Source: Pseudomonadota bacterium
Lineage (GTDB): Bacteria; Pseudomonadota; Gammaproteobacteria; Burkholderiales; Burkholderiaceae_D
Direction: 5' to 3'
Assembly (NCBI GenBank): GCA_018241865.1
Contig: JAFECY010000202.1
Location: 1 to 5,613 of the forward strand
Length of the DNA: 5,613 nt
Positions 1 through 4,955 of the stretch are shown here, piece after piece. A program made the position numbers and the translations under genes. The notes beneath the pieces were generated by a model. That model was not told the origin of the DNA and made no database searches. It saw only the letters and a list, made by a program, of their open reading frames with translations. How positions within the stretch are numbered: the stretch's first letter is position 1; each line of letters opens with the position of its first letter.

Positions 1-80
1 GCCGCGTTCGGGCCGCGGCCGAGCACCTCTTTGGCCAGCTTTTCGATATCTGTCTTGGGGATGGTTCTGTTCATTCTCAT
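1..80 (-). CDS. 5' fragment of an unidentified protein (runs off the left edge)
   Basis: Reading the minus strand from the ATG at 80 gives an uninterrupted start of about 26 residues beginning MRMNRTIPKTDIEKLAKEVL and continuing GRGPNAA at the edge. An AAGGA ribosome-binding site lies 8 nt upstream of this ATG. A second in-frame ATG two codons in (at 74) is possible. The stretch is hydrophilic and probably helical, with no signal peptide. I do not recognise the family. The gene diverges from the XRE regulator at 179 across a 98-bp gap that holds a large palindrome, so the regulator may control it. Only the N-terminus is visible, so no function is proposed. Confidence 0.5.
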   Translation of the reverse strand, partial: MRMNRTIPKTDIEKLAKEVLGRGPNA

Positions 81-91
81 GCGGGCCGTCC

Positions 92-121
92 TTGCGAAGT
101 TATACAAATGAACACTATAGA
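92..121 (+). promoter_or_regulatory. Candidate sigma70 promoter for the XRE regulator gene
   Basis: A -35-like TTGCGA (92-97) and a -10-like TATAGA (116-121) are separated by 18 bp. Transcription would start near 128, about 50 nt before the XRE start codon. The -10 box lies inside the left arm of the palindrome at 110-140, so a protein bound there would block this promoter, which fits negative autoregulation. Predicted from sequence only. Confidence 0.45.
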
Positions 122-140
122 TTGTAGTCCTAAAGTGTTC
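110..140. promoter_or_regulatory. 31-bp palindromic operator candidate between divergent genes
   Basis: The arms are GAACACTATAG (110-120) and CTAAAGTGTTC (130-140). They are reverse complements except at one position and are separated by 9 bp (ATTGTAGTC). The arm centres are 20 bp apart, about two helical turns, which suits two dimers or one dimer on the same DNA face. The site overlaps the predicted -10 box of the XRE gene. Small XRE/C-protein regulators commonly bind such sites in their own promoters; that this protein binds here is inference. Confidence 0.55.
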
Positions 141-178
141 GTCCGTGCGTACATCTTGTCTTCTTATGGGAGCCAAGA

Positions 179-460
179 ATGATGTTACGAAAAGGGTTCG
201 CCGCTGCGCTGCAATTCGCCCGAAAAAGCAAAGGATTGACCCAAGAAGACTTCTCGGATGTGTCCAGCCGCACTTATCTCAGCAGCCTGGAACGCGCGAT
301 CAAATCCCCCACCTTGGACAAGATCGACGAGTTGGCCTCCGTTCTTGGTCTGCACCCGGCGACGCTGGTGGTATTGGCCGCCATGCGCAACGAACGGAAG
401 GATGTCGATCAAATCACCGACCGAATCAAAAAGGACATCGCGTCGTTAAAGCGAAGCTGA
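179..460 (+). CDS. Small XRE-family helix-turn-helix transcriptional regulator
   Basis: A 93-residue single-domain DNA-binding protein. Residues about 8-65 form a typical XRE/lambda-Cro fold: a first helix with RKSKGLTQEDF (15-25), a recognition helix region SSRTYLSSLERAIKSPTLD (29-47), then a helix with LASVLGLHP (52-60). The C-terminal 25 residues are charged (NERKDVDQITDRIKKDI) and probably helical. Length and layout resemble controller-type and plasmid or integrative-element repressors. Two tandem ATGs (179 and 182) follow GGGAG at 168-172; the first, with 6-nt spacing, is preferred. The palindrome at 110-140 overlaps its own predicted promoter, suggesting autoregulation. No restriction-modification gene is visible in the window, so a controller role cannot be assigned. 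Confidence 0.85.
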   Translation: MMLRKGFAAALQFARKSKGLTQEDFSDVSSRTYLSSLERAIKSPTLDKIDELASVLGLHPATLVVLAAMRNERKDVDQITDRIKKDIASLKRS

Positions 461-486
461 GTGAGGCAGTTCCCCTTTGTTCTGGC

Positions 487-506
487 GACTTTCACACGTG
501 AAAGTC
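487..506. promoter_or_regulatory. 20-bp perfect palindrome upstream of the HAD gene
   Basis: GACTTTCAC (487-495) and GTGAAAGTC (498-506) are perfect 9-bp inverted arms around a 2-bp AC spacer. There is no downstream T-run, and the 2-nt loop is too tight for a normal RNA hairpin, so an operator is more likely than a terminator of the XRE gene. It ends 2 bp before a TTGACG -35-like box. The core ACTTTC-N6-GAAAG recurs at 3919-3935. Confidence 0.45.
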
Positions 507-508
507 GG

Positions 509-538
509 TTGACGACTGATCCCGCGCCTCGGTAGGAT
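509..538 (+). promoter_or_regulatory. Candidate promoter for the HAD/GDCCVxC pair
   Basis: TTGACG (509-514) and TAGGAT (533-538) are separated by 18 bp. Transcription would start only a few bases before the ATG at 547, so the mRNA would be nearly leaderless. The only SD-like sequence, AGGA at 534-537, lies inside the putative -10 box. Read-through from the XRE gene is the alternative: its stop is 86 bp upstream of the HAD start, with no clear terminator between. Confidence 0.3.
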
Positions 539-546
539 GGATTGGT

Positions 547-1143
547 ATGAAGCCCATCATTGCCCTGGATGCTGATGGCGTCCTGCTCGACTACCATCAC
601 GCCTATCGCCGCGCCTGGGCCAAGGCATTCGGCGAGTTGCCGGCCATCCGCGATTCGCAAGCCTACTGGCCAATCGACCGATGGGCGGTGCGGCGGCTCG
701 AAGGAGACGAGCTGGCGACATTCCGAGCATGTTTTGATCATGATTACTGGTCGACAATCCCGGCGATTGCCGGCGCGGTCGACGCCTGCCATGCCTTGAC
801 CGCGGCGGGCTATGAATTGGTCTGCGTGAGCGCCATCGAAGCCGGTTTTCAAGAGGCGCGGTTGCAGAATCTGCGATGTTGCGGTTTCCCCATCGAGCGC
901 GTGATTGCGACTGCCAATGCCGGCGCCGGCAGCAGCCCAAAGGCCGACGCGTTGCAAAAACTCCAGCCTGCGGCATTCGTGGATGACTTCCTGCCTTACC
1001 TATGGGGAATTCCAAAGCATATTCACGCCGCGCTCATCCTGCGCGAACCCAATGGCTCGCCGAACACGGGCGACGATTTGGCGTGGGCGCATTCTACGCA
1101 TGCGGATCTCGCAAGTTTTGCCACGTGGTGGCTAACCCGATAG
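547..1143 (+). CDS. HAD-superfamily phosphohydrolase, substrate unknown
   Basis: A 198-residue cytoplasmic protein carrying all four haloacid dehalogenase motifs. Motif I is LDADGVLLD (7-15), with D8 the predicted nucleophile and D10 the general acid/base. Motif II is the Ser of VCVSA (S95). Motif III is the Lys of SSPKADAL (K132). Motif IV is the acidic pair in FVDD (D146, D147), which would bind Mg2+. The segment between motifs I and II (about 16-75), rich in Trp, Tyr and Arg, is the likely small cap. This predicts Mg2+-dependent phosphate-ester hydrolysis. The ATG at 547 is the natural start because motif I begins within eight residues; its SD is weak. It probably forms an operon with the GDCCVxC gene 12 bp downstream. 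The substrate cannot be read from sequence. Confidence 0.85.
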   Translation: MKPIIALDADGVLLDYHHAYRRAWAKAFGELPAIRDSQAYWPIDRWAVRRLEGDELATFRACFDHDYWSTIPAIAGAVDACHALTAAGYELVCVSAIEAGFQEARLQNLRCCGFPIERVIATANAGAGSSPKADALQKLQPAAFVDDFLPYLWGIPKHIHAALILREPNGSPNTGDDLAWAHSTHADLASFATWWLTR

Positions 1144-1155
1144 CAGGTGGCAAGC

Positions 1156-1368
1156 ATGACTGCCATTACGCTCGAATCGGTCCTGACCTGCCCGCAATGT
1201 GGCCATGCACAGCAGGAAACCATGCCGACCGACGCTTGCCAGTTCTATTACGAATGCAAGAGCTGCAAAGCGCTTCTGCGCCCCAAGCCGGGCGATTGTT
1301 GCGTCTATTGCTCCTACGGCTCTGTGAAATGTCCACCGATCCAGGCGCAGCGCGGGTGCTGCGGATGA
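1156..1368 (+). CDS. GDCCVxC-domain small cysteine-rich protein
   Basis: A 70-residue protein of the GDCCVxC family, some of whose members are selenoproteins. Visible landmarks are CPQC (12-15), the family stretch TMPTDACQF (22-30), CKSC (34-37), the signature GDCCVYC (46-52), then SYGSVKCPPIQ (53-63) and a terminal CCG. The paired cysteines suggest metal binding or redox chemistry; the biochemical role is, to my knowledge, not established. Such genes often sit near mercury or other metal-resistance genes, which fits the pbr genes further right. All signature positions here are ordinary Cys codons, so this is the non-selenocysteine form. The ATG at 1156, with AGGTGG at 1145-1150 five nt upstream, is preferred over a GTG at 1147. 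The upstream HAD stop is 12 bp away. Confidence 0.88.
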   Translation: MTAITLESVLTCPQCGHAQQETMPTDACQFYYECKSCKALLRPKPGDCCVYCSYGSVKCPPIQAQRGCCG

Positions 1369-1392
1369 TGCTTCGACAGCGGCAGTGCTGTC

Positions 1393-1418
1393 ACGGCAAT
1401 TCAGCTCGCCGTATTTTT
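1393..1418 (+). terminator. Weak candidate terminator after the GDCCVxC gene
   Basis: ACGGC (1393-1397) pairs with GCCGT (1408-1412) around a 10-nt loop, followed by ATTTTT (1413-1418). The 5-bp stem is short, but the following T-run and the position 25 bp after the stop codon, before a convergent gene, fit intrinsic termination. Confidence 0.4.
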
Positions 1419-1425
1419 AATGGAA

Positions 1426-1451
1426 TGGGTATGCAGTTGAACGGCTACCCA
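1426..1451 (-). terminator. Weak inverted repeat just past the HEPN gene stop
   Basis: TGGGTA (1426-1431) and TACCCA (1446-1451) form a 6-bp stem with a 14-nt loop. Read on the minus strand it begins 3 bp after the HEPN gene's stop codon. It has no strong U-tract, so it may be a poor terminator or only an mRNA 3' end structure. Confidence 0.22.
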
Positions 1452-1453
1452 AT

Positions 1454-2203
1454 CTAGTATTTTTCAAAATGAGACGCGGCGTAGCTGTCTTCCCATTCGC
1501 ATTTGGGGCATAGCCCAGCCTCTTCAACTTCAACCTGGGAATCAAGGTAGTCAGCCTGGCAGCTTTTACATGACGATACAGGTTCGCTGTGGCCGCAAAG
1601 CAGGCACATTTCCCCTTCTATGTCGAAAGTGTCGTTCCGGCATACCGGGCATTCCATTGTAGGGATTGCGCCTTCAATGGTTTCCAGCACATAGGCTCGT
1701 TGCGCCTCATAGAATTCAGCGTACTGATTCAGTCTTGTCCATTCCGGATCATTCAGCCGCCGATATGCCCAGTCAAGGTCAAGTTCATCATTTGAAAAGC
1801 GAAAGAGGAATGACAGGACATTGCCAATGATAAGTTTGGCTTCCGCTTCGTTGATTGAAAACTCGTAATGCTCGATCTCGTTCCGTTTCTCGCGGATGGT
1901 TTTTAGTGCGCTTTGGTCGGTCTCTGTGAATTCAATTTCACCAATTTTCTGAAGCCTTTTGAGCGCATCAGCAGCAGTGACGGTATAGGCCGTGGTGGAT
2001 GGATATTTATCGACATCCGCCAAGACAAATGCCGGGTGAATTCTACGCAAACGTTCCTTGAAAAGCAGCTCAGCCACGTGAGATAAATCCAGGATCACGC
2101 GCTTATAAGCTCCCACGCTAGACGCCGTACTCATGGCGTTAATGTGTTCAATGGCATGCTCCAGGCTGTCCAGTGCATTCTCCACCAGGCTGAATTTATG
2201 CAT
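1454..2203 (-). CDS. HEPN-like domain protein with C-terminal double zinc ribbon
   Basis: A 249-residue protein. Residues 1-175 are largely helical and look like a HEPN domain: an N-terminal helix ENALDSLEHAIEHI (8-21), the typical YKRVILDLSHVAELLFKE (33-50), and REKRNEIEHYEF (104-115), in which R107-N-E-I-E-H112 is an exact R-x4-H motif of the kind that forms HEPN ribonuclease active sites. The C-terminus has four CxxC knuckles: C185/C188 with C200/C203, and C212/C215 with C232/C235, giving two probable zinc-binding ribbons. HEPN proteins with intact R-x4-6-H are often toxins or antiviral RNases; activity here is inference. The ATG at 2203 is chosen although no SD is visible, because a longer TTG-started form (2272) would place its start in a good -35 box. 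Much of the gene is more AT-rich than its neighbours, suggesting separate acquisition. I do not recognise a named system. Confidence 0.72.
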   Translation of the reverse strand: MHKFSLVENALDSLEHAIEHINAMSTASSVGAYKRVILDLSHVAELLFKERLRRIHPAFVLADVDKYPSTTAYTVTAADALKRLQKIGEIEFTETDQSALKTIREKRNEIEHYEFSINEAEAKLIIGNVLSFLFRFSNDELDLDWAYRRLNDPEWTRLNQYAEFYEAQRAYVLETIEGAIPTMECPVCRNDTFDIEGEMCLLCGHSEPVSSCKSCQADYLDSQVEVEEAGLCPKCEWEDSYAASHFEKY

Positions 2204-2245
2204 TTGCGTTTTTACGGGGGGATCAATATGGAAGTTGCGCCTTTC

Positions 2246-2272
2246 AGTATAGCCGAGTCGTAAGAGTCGCAA
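2246..2272 (-). promoter_or_regulatory. Candidate promoter of the HEPN-zinc gene
   Basis: On the minus strand TTGCGA (2272-2267) is followed after 15 bp by TATACT (2251-2246). The spacer is short, but both boxes are good. Transcription would begin near 2239, about 36 nt before the ATG at 2203. This argues that the TTG at 2272 belongs to the promoter and is not a start codon. Confidence 0.45.
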
Positions 2273-2273
2273 T

Positions 2274-2291
2274 CTCCCATATTTATGGGAG
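2274..2291. promoter_or_regulatory. 18-bp palindrome between the HEPN and dual-OB genes
   Basis: CTCCCAT (2274-2280) and ATGGGAG (2285-2291) are perfect 7-bp arms around ATTT. The site abuts the -35 box of the HEPN promoter and lies 71 bp before the dual-OB start, so a protein bound here could affect both divergent genes. Its binding factor is unknown; no regulator is encoded directly beside it. Confidence 0.4.
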
Positions 2292-2362
2292 GTACATCAT
2301 TTACGATTCCTCGTACACTACGGACCTGCCGGCATTGAATTGTCCTGGAGGTTTACTGTACG

Positions 2363-3190
2363 ATGGCTTCAATTGTTGAACGCATCCTTATTTTGGCCAA
2401 GACCTACCCGTCTCCTAGCGCCAAGCATACGGAAACCTCTTGCGTCGCCGGCATCAACGAGGCCGGGCAGCCTCGGCGGCTCTATCCCGTGCCGTTTCGC
2501 CTGATTTCCGGCGACCAGCAATTCAAGAAGTGGCAATGGATCCGCGCTCGCATCGAAAAGTCGCCCGCCGATCACCGGCCGGAAAGCCACCGGATCTTTG
2601 TCGACACCATTGAATTAGAAGACGTCATGGGTCCGGAGAAGCAATGGGAAGCGCGTCGACCCTGGATGGCGAAACTGCCGTCATTCGATGACACCGATAC
2701 GCTCGATGCCGCACGAGAGCAAGACAGCATCAGCCTGGCGCTCCTGCGCCCGCTGCGCCTGGTCAAGCTCGATATCACTCCTGCGGACAATCCCGACTGG
2801 ACCGAAGAAGAGATGGCGAAGCTCCTGCAGGAACAAAATCAAGGCAACCTGTTCGACCAGGAAGAGGAACGCAAGCAGCTCAAGCTCTTGAAAAAGCTAC
2901 CGTACGATTTTCATTACCATTATGCGTGCGCCACGCCCGATGGCGAGCAGATTTACAAGAACAAGATCGTCGACTGGGAAGTCGGCATGCTCTTCTGGAA
3001 CTGCAAGAAAAGCCATGGCAGCGGTTGGGAAGTGCCGTTTCGCGCCAAACTTGAGGCTGATTTCCGAGAGAAGGATTTGATGTTCATGATGGGGAACATC
3101 CACCGATTCCAGCATCAATGGCTGATCATCAGCCTGATGTATCCGCCTAAGCGAACTCCAGTGGACGAGCGTCAGTCAGCGCTATTCTGA
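2363..3190 (+). CDS. Dual OB-fold-type protein, paired with a DUF488 gene
   Basis: A 275-residue soluble protein resembling the dual OB domain family. The first half (about 5-135) opens with VERILILAKTYP and contains CVAGINEAGQPRRLYPVPFR (27-46), a basic/aromatic strand pattern typical of these proteins. A charged linker (about 145-178, with EEERKQLKLLKKLP) leads to the second half (about 178-262): YDFHYHYACATPDGEQIYKN, then VDWEVGMLFWNC and HRFQHQWLIISLMYPPK near the end. No catalytic motif is visible, so nucleic-acid or ligand binding is the likeliest role, by fold analogy only. The start at 2363 is preceded by GGAGG at 2347-2351 with a rather long 11-nt gap. From memory, proteins of this kind are often encoded beside DUF488 genes, as here. 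Family assignment is by pattern, with moderate certainty. Confidence 0.68.
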   Translation: MASIVERILILAKTYPSPSAKHTETSCVAGINEAGQPRRLYPVPFRLISGDQQFKKWQWIRARIEKSPADHRPESHRIFVDTIELEDVMGPEKQWEARRPWMAKLPSFDDTDTLDAAREQDSISLALLRPLRLVKLDITPADNPDWTEEEMAKLLQEQNQGNLFDQEEERKQLKLLKKLPYDFHYHYACATPDGEQIYKNKIVDWEVGMLFWNCKKSHGSGWEVPFRAKLEADFREKDLMFMMGNIHRFQHQWLIISLMYPPKRTPVDERQSALF

Positions 3191-3629
3191 GCGCCGCCCT
3201 TTGCAAATGATGGACGGGTAAGTCATTCACTGCGTGCATGGCACTAGCCACCATAGAGCGATGGCAAAAGTTGTAGTCCGCCTCGTAGCATAGGAGCGCG
3301 CACGTTGTTGTCGTCGCCATGGCCGCCAGTTCGCCTACGACGTCATCTTGCTGTGCGAGGTAGTTTAAGAAATGCTGGGTATAGCGCGGCCAGTTTCCGT
3401 CTTGCCGGTACTGTTCTCGGATCGGTTTAGGGCATCCCAATTCCGGCACGTGCAAATATTCGAAACCGTTCAGGCGCAGTGTTTCACTCAAGATTGACTT
3501 GGAAAAGCCCGGCTTGCGCGATAGCGGAAGTTCACGGATATCGACGACGGTTTCGACATTGCCGGTACGCAGTAAGGCTAGAAAACCTTCCATATCCAAG
3601 CCTTCGTAACCGATGGTAAAGATGCTCAT
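3147..3629 (-). CDS. DUF488 family protein
   Basis: A 160-residue protein with the DUF488 landmarks: FTIGYEG at the N-terminus (4-10), VVDIRELPLSRKPGFSK (28-44), HVPELGCPK (60-68), and the hallmark LLCYEADYNFCHR (112-124) with C114, C122, H123 and R124. The conserved Cys/His/Arg set suggests a catalytic or metal-binding pocket; the function is unknown, and association with nucleic-acid conflict systems is only suggested by context. The ATG at 3629 follows AGGAA with 6-nt spacing. The 3' end runs 44 bp into the end of the convergent dual-OB gene, so neither C-terminal tail can change freely and the two mRNAs would be complementary there. The sequence is complete with all motifs intact. Confidence 0.85.
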   Translation of the reverse strand: MSIFTIGYEGLDMEGFLALLRTGNVETVVDIRELPLSRKPGFSKSILSETLRLNGFEYLHVPELGCPKPIREQYRQDGNWPRYTQHFLNYLAQQDDVVGELAAMATTTTCALLCYEADYNFCHRSMVASAMHAVNDLPVHHLQRAALRIALTDARPLEFA

Positions 3630-3980
3630 AGGGTGTTCCTTGTGATGGCGCAGTGTACTCGAATTTGCTTGGTTCCGGAGTACTGTTTCATCGGCGACTG
3701 CGCTGAATCGGGAGCATGCCGGGATAAGGCCAGAAATGACACATAAGCAAAAAAGTAATAAAAATGCGATTTTTTATGCGATTTCGTAATTTGCCAAGGA
3801 CTTCAGTCATCGTCACCAGCATTTGCCCAGAGCTCGAAACCTTCCTTCATAGATATTCGCTTATTCATGCTATTCGGGAGTTCTTCAGCGCATGACTATC
3901 CCCAGCTCCATGAACCGAACTTTCGCATGCGAAAGCCTTCTCCCTCTTCCAGTCAAGCCTTGTGCTTGAACATGCCAACC
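3630..3980. other. Non-coding stretch between the DUF488 and uppP promoter regions
   Basis: No protein gene is supported here. It contains a TACACT box (3657-3652, minus strand) that could be the DUF488 -10 element. An AT-rich patch (about 3738-3792) carries a tandem ATGCGATTT repeat (3764-3772 and 3776-3784, 12-bp period). The 16-bp palindrome at 3920-3935 is listed separately. A 21-codon minus-strand ORF (3868-3803, MNKRISMKEGFELWANAGDDD when read in full) has no convincing ribosome site; it could be a gene remnant or chance. No transposon ends or att core were recognised. Confidence 0.5.
3920..3935. promoter_or_regulatory. 16-bp perfect palindrome upstream of uppP
   Basis: CTTTCGCATGCGAAAG is fully self-complementary. 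It lies 45 bp before the -35 box of the uppP promoter and has no T-run. The outer arms and their spacing match the palindrome upstream of the HAD gene (CTTTC-N6-GAAAG), suggesting a shared binding protein. Function is inferred. Confidence 0.4.
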
Positions 3981-4011
3981 TTGACTCTCTAGTCACTTCA
4001 GGCTTTTAAAT
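3981..4011 (+). promoter_or_regulatory. MerR/PbrR-type promoter-operator for uppP
   Basis: TTGACT (3981-3986) and TTAAAT (4006-4011) are separated by 19 bp, the stretched spacer expected of MerR-family activation. The 31 bp match the ATPase promoter at 5430-5460 at 23 positions, including the left operator core TTGACTCT-n-TAGT and the AGG before the -10. The right half-site is degenerate, so the dyad is weaker than at the ATPase. The likely regulator is the PbrR-type protein encoded at 4956-5399. Confidence 0.65.
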
Positions 4012-4061
4012 TGCAGTATGGCGCCAATCCAACGCGCTGATCACGCTTGAGGAGAAAAATT

Positions 4062-4934
4062 TTGGCGAATGTCTGCAGCGGTGGTTTGGATATCGGTTTT
4101 ACCGCACTCAATTATGCTCAGATTGGCGTTTTGGGCATCCTGCAAGGCATTACCGAACTGCTCCCCATTTCTTCGACCGCGCACATGCGTGTCATCCCTG
4201 CGCTGCTGGGATGGCCGGACCCAGGTTCCGCCTTTTCTGCGGCGATGCAAATGGCGGCGCTGGCTGCCGTAGTAAGCTACTTTTGGCGCGACATCGTTGC
4301 CGTGGTTTCCGGCAGCACCAACGCCGTCCTTCGGAGAGATTTTGATGATCAATGGTTTCGATTAGGAGTCGCCATTGTGTTGGCGACGATCCCGATCGGC
4401 ATCGCCGGCATCGCTTTGTCTTCCATGCTGAATGCGTGCGCGTCGCCGTTACGCGGGTTGCAAGTGATCGGCATATCGTCGGTAGTGATGGCCGGCTTGC
4501 TCGCAGTTGCCGAAGTCACTTGCCGCCATCAGCGCACTGTCGACCAAATGCGGCTCAAGGATGCGCTTATCGTCGGCCTCGCGCAGATCGGCGCCTTGAT
4601 TCCCGGCGTGTCGCGTTCCGGCTCGACATTGACCGCTGCATTGTTTCTGAATTTCCGCCGTGAAGAAGCCGCGCGATTTTCGTTTCTGCTTGGCTTGCCG
4701 GCGATTGCCTTGGCCGGATTGAAGGAACTCTGGATTCTTTACCATGCGCACATTCCTGCCGAGGCATGGTCGATGCTGGCATTTGGCTTGATCGTCGCCA
4801 GTGGATCGGCGTTTGTTGCCATCTGGGGCTTGATGCGCTTCCTGGAGCGGTTCTCTACTTGGGTATTCGTTTTTTATCGGGCCGCATTGGGACTGTTTCT
4901 GATCGCTGCCGTTTCCACAGGTTTTCTACACTAA
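4062..4934 (+). CDS. uppP: UppP/BacA-family undecaprenyl-diphosphatase, PbrB-like
   Basis: A 290-residue inner-membrane phosphatase. Family motif 1 is ILQGITELLPISSTAHM (26-42), giving the Q-x3-E pair Q28/E32 and H41. Motif 2 is PGVSRSGST (181-189), with R185. About seven or eight hydrophobic segments follow the BacA pattern. It would dephosphorylate undecaprenyl diphosphate on the outer membrane face, recycling the wall lipid carrier and releasing phosphate. Placement beside pbr genes behind a PbrR-like promoter suggests the PbrB role, in which periplasmic phosphate precipitates exported lead. The TTG at 4062 is chosen because AGGAG (4050-4054) lies 7 nt upstream; a longer TTG form at 4047 would overlap that SD. 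It converges on pbrR with 21 bp between the stops. It could instead be an ordinary housekeeping or bacitracin-resistance copy, but the promoter argues against that. Confidence 0.88.
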   Translation: MANVCSGGLDIGFTALNYAQIGVLGILQGITELLPISSTAHMRVIPALLGWPDPGSAFSAAMQMAALAAVVSYFWRDIVAVVSGSTNAVLRRDFDDQWFRLGVAIVLATIPIGIAGIALSSMLNACASPLRGLQVIGISSVVMAGLLAVAEVTCRHQRTVDQMRLKDALIVGLAQIGALIPGVSRSGSTLTAALFLNFRREEAARFSFLLGLPAIALAGLKELWILYHAHIPAEAWSMLAFGLIVASGSAFVAIWGLMRFLERFSTWVFVFYRAALGLFLIAAVSTGFLH

Positions 4935-4955
4935 TGAAGACGACGGCTCACGATA

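Noticed and set aside
409..957. Long minus-strand ORF of 182 codons opposite the HAD gene
   Set aside because: It lies antisense to a gene with all HAD motifs, shows no recognisable motif and has low-complexity Arg/Gly-rich character typical of shadow frames in GC-rich DNA.
1366..1440. Possible UGA read-through or selenocysteine at the GDCCVxC stop, since the frame stays open for 23 more codons
   Set aside because: The family's signature cysteines are all normal Cys codons, the protein is full length at this stop, and no selenocysteine element was seen; the downstream open frame is short enough to be chance.
1002..1457. Plus-strand ORF of 151 codons spanning the HAD end and the GDCCVxC gene
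   Set aside because: It is out of frame with two well-supported genes; the cysteines it shows come from reading the GDCCVxC gene in the wrong frame.
2201..2272. Upstream TTG start extending the HEPN protein by 23 residues
   Set aside because: The TTG coincides with the -35 box of a plausible promoter, the GGGAG before it is only 1 nt away, and the extra residues do not look like part of the domain.
4047..4061. Longer uppP form starting at TTG 4047
   Set aside because: The AGGAG Shine-Dalgarno (4050-4054) would lie inside the coding sequence; TTG 4062 has ideal spacing to it.
4069..4272. ATG-started ORF near the uppP start in another frame
   Set aside because: It overlaps the motif-rich UppP frame, has no family features and is a frame shadow.
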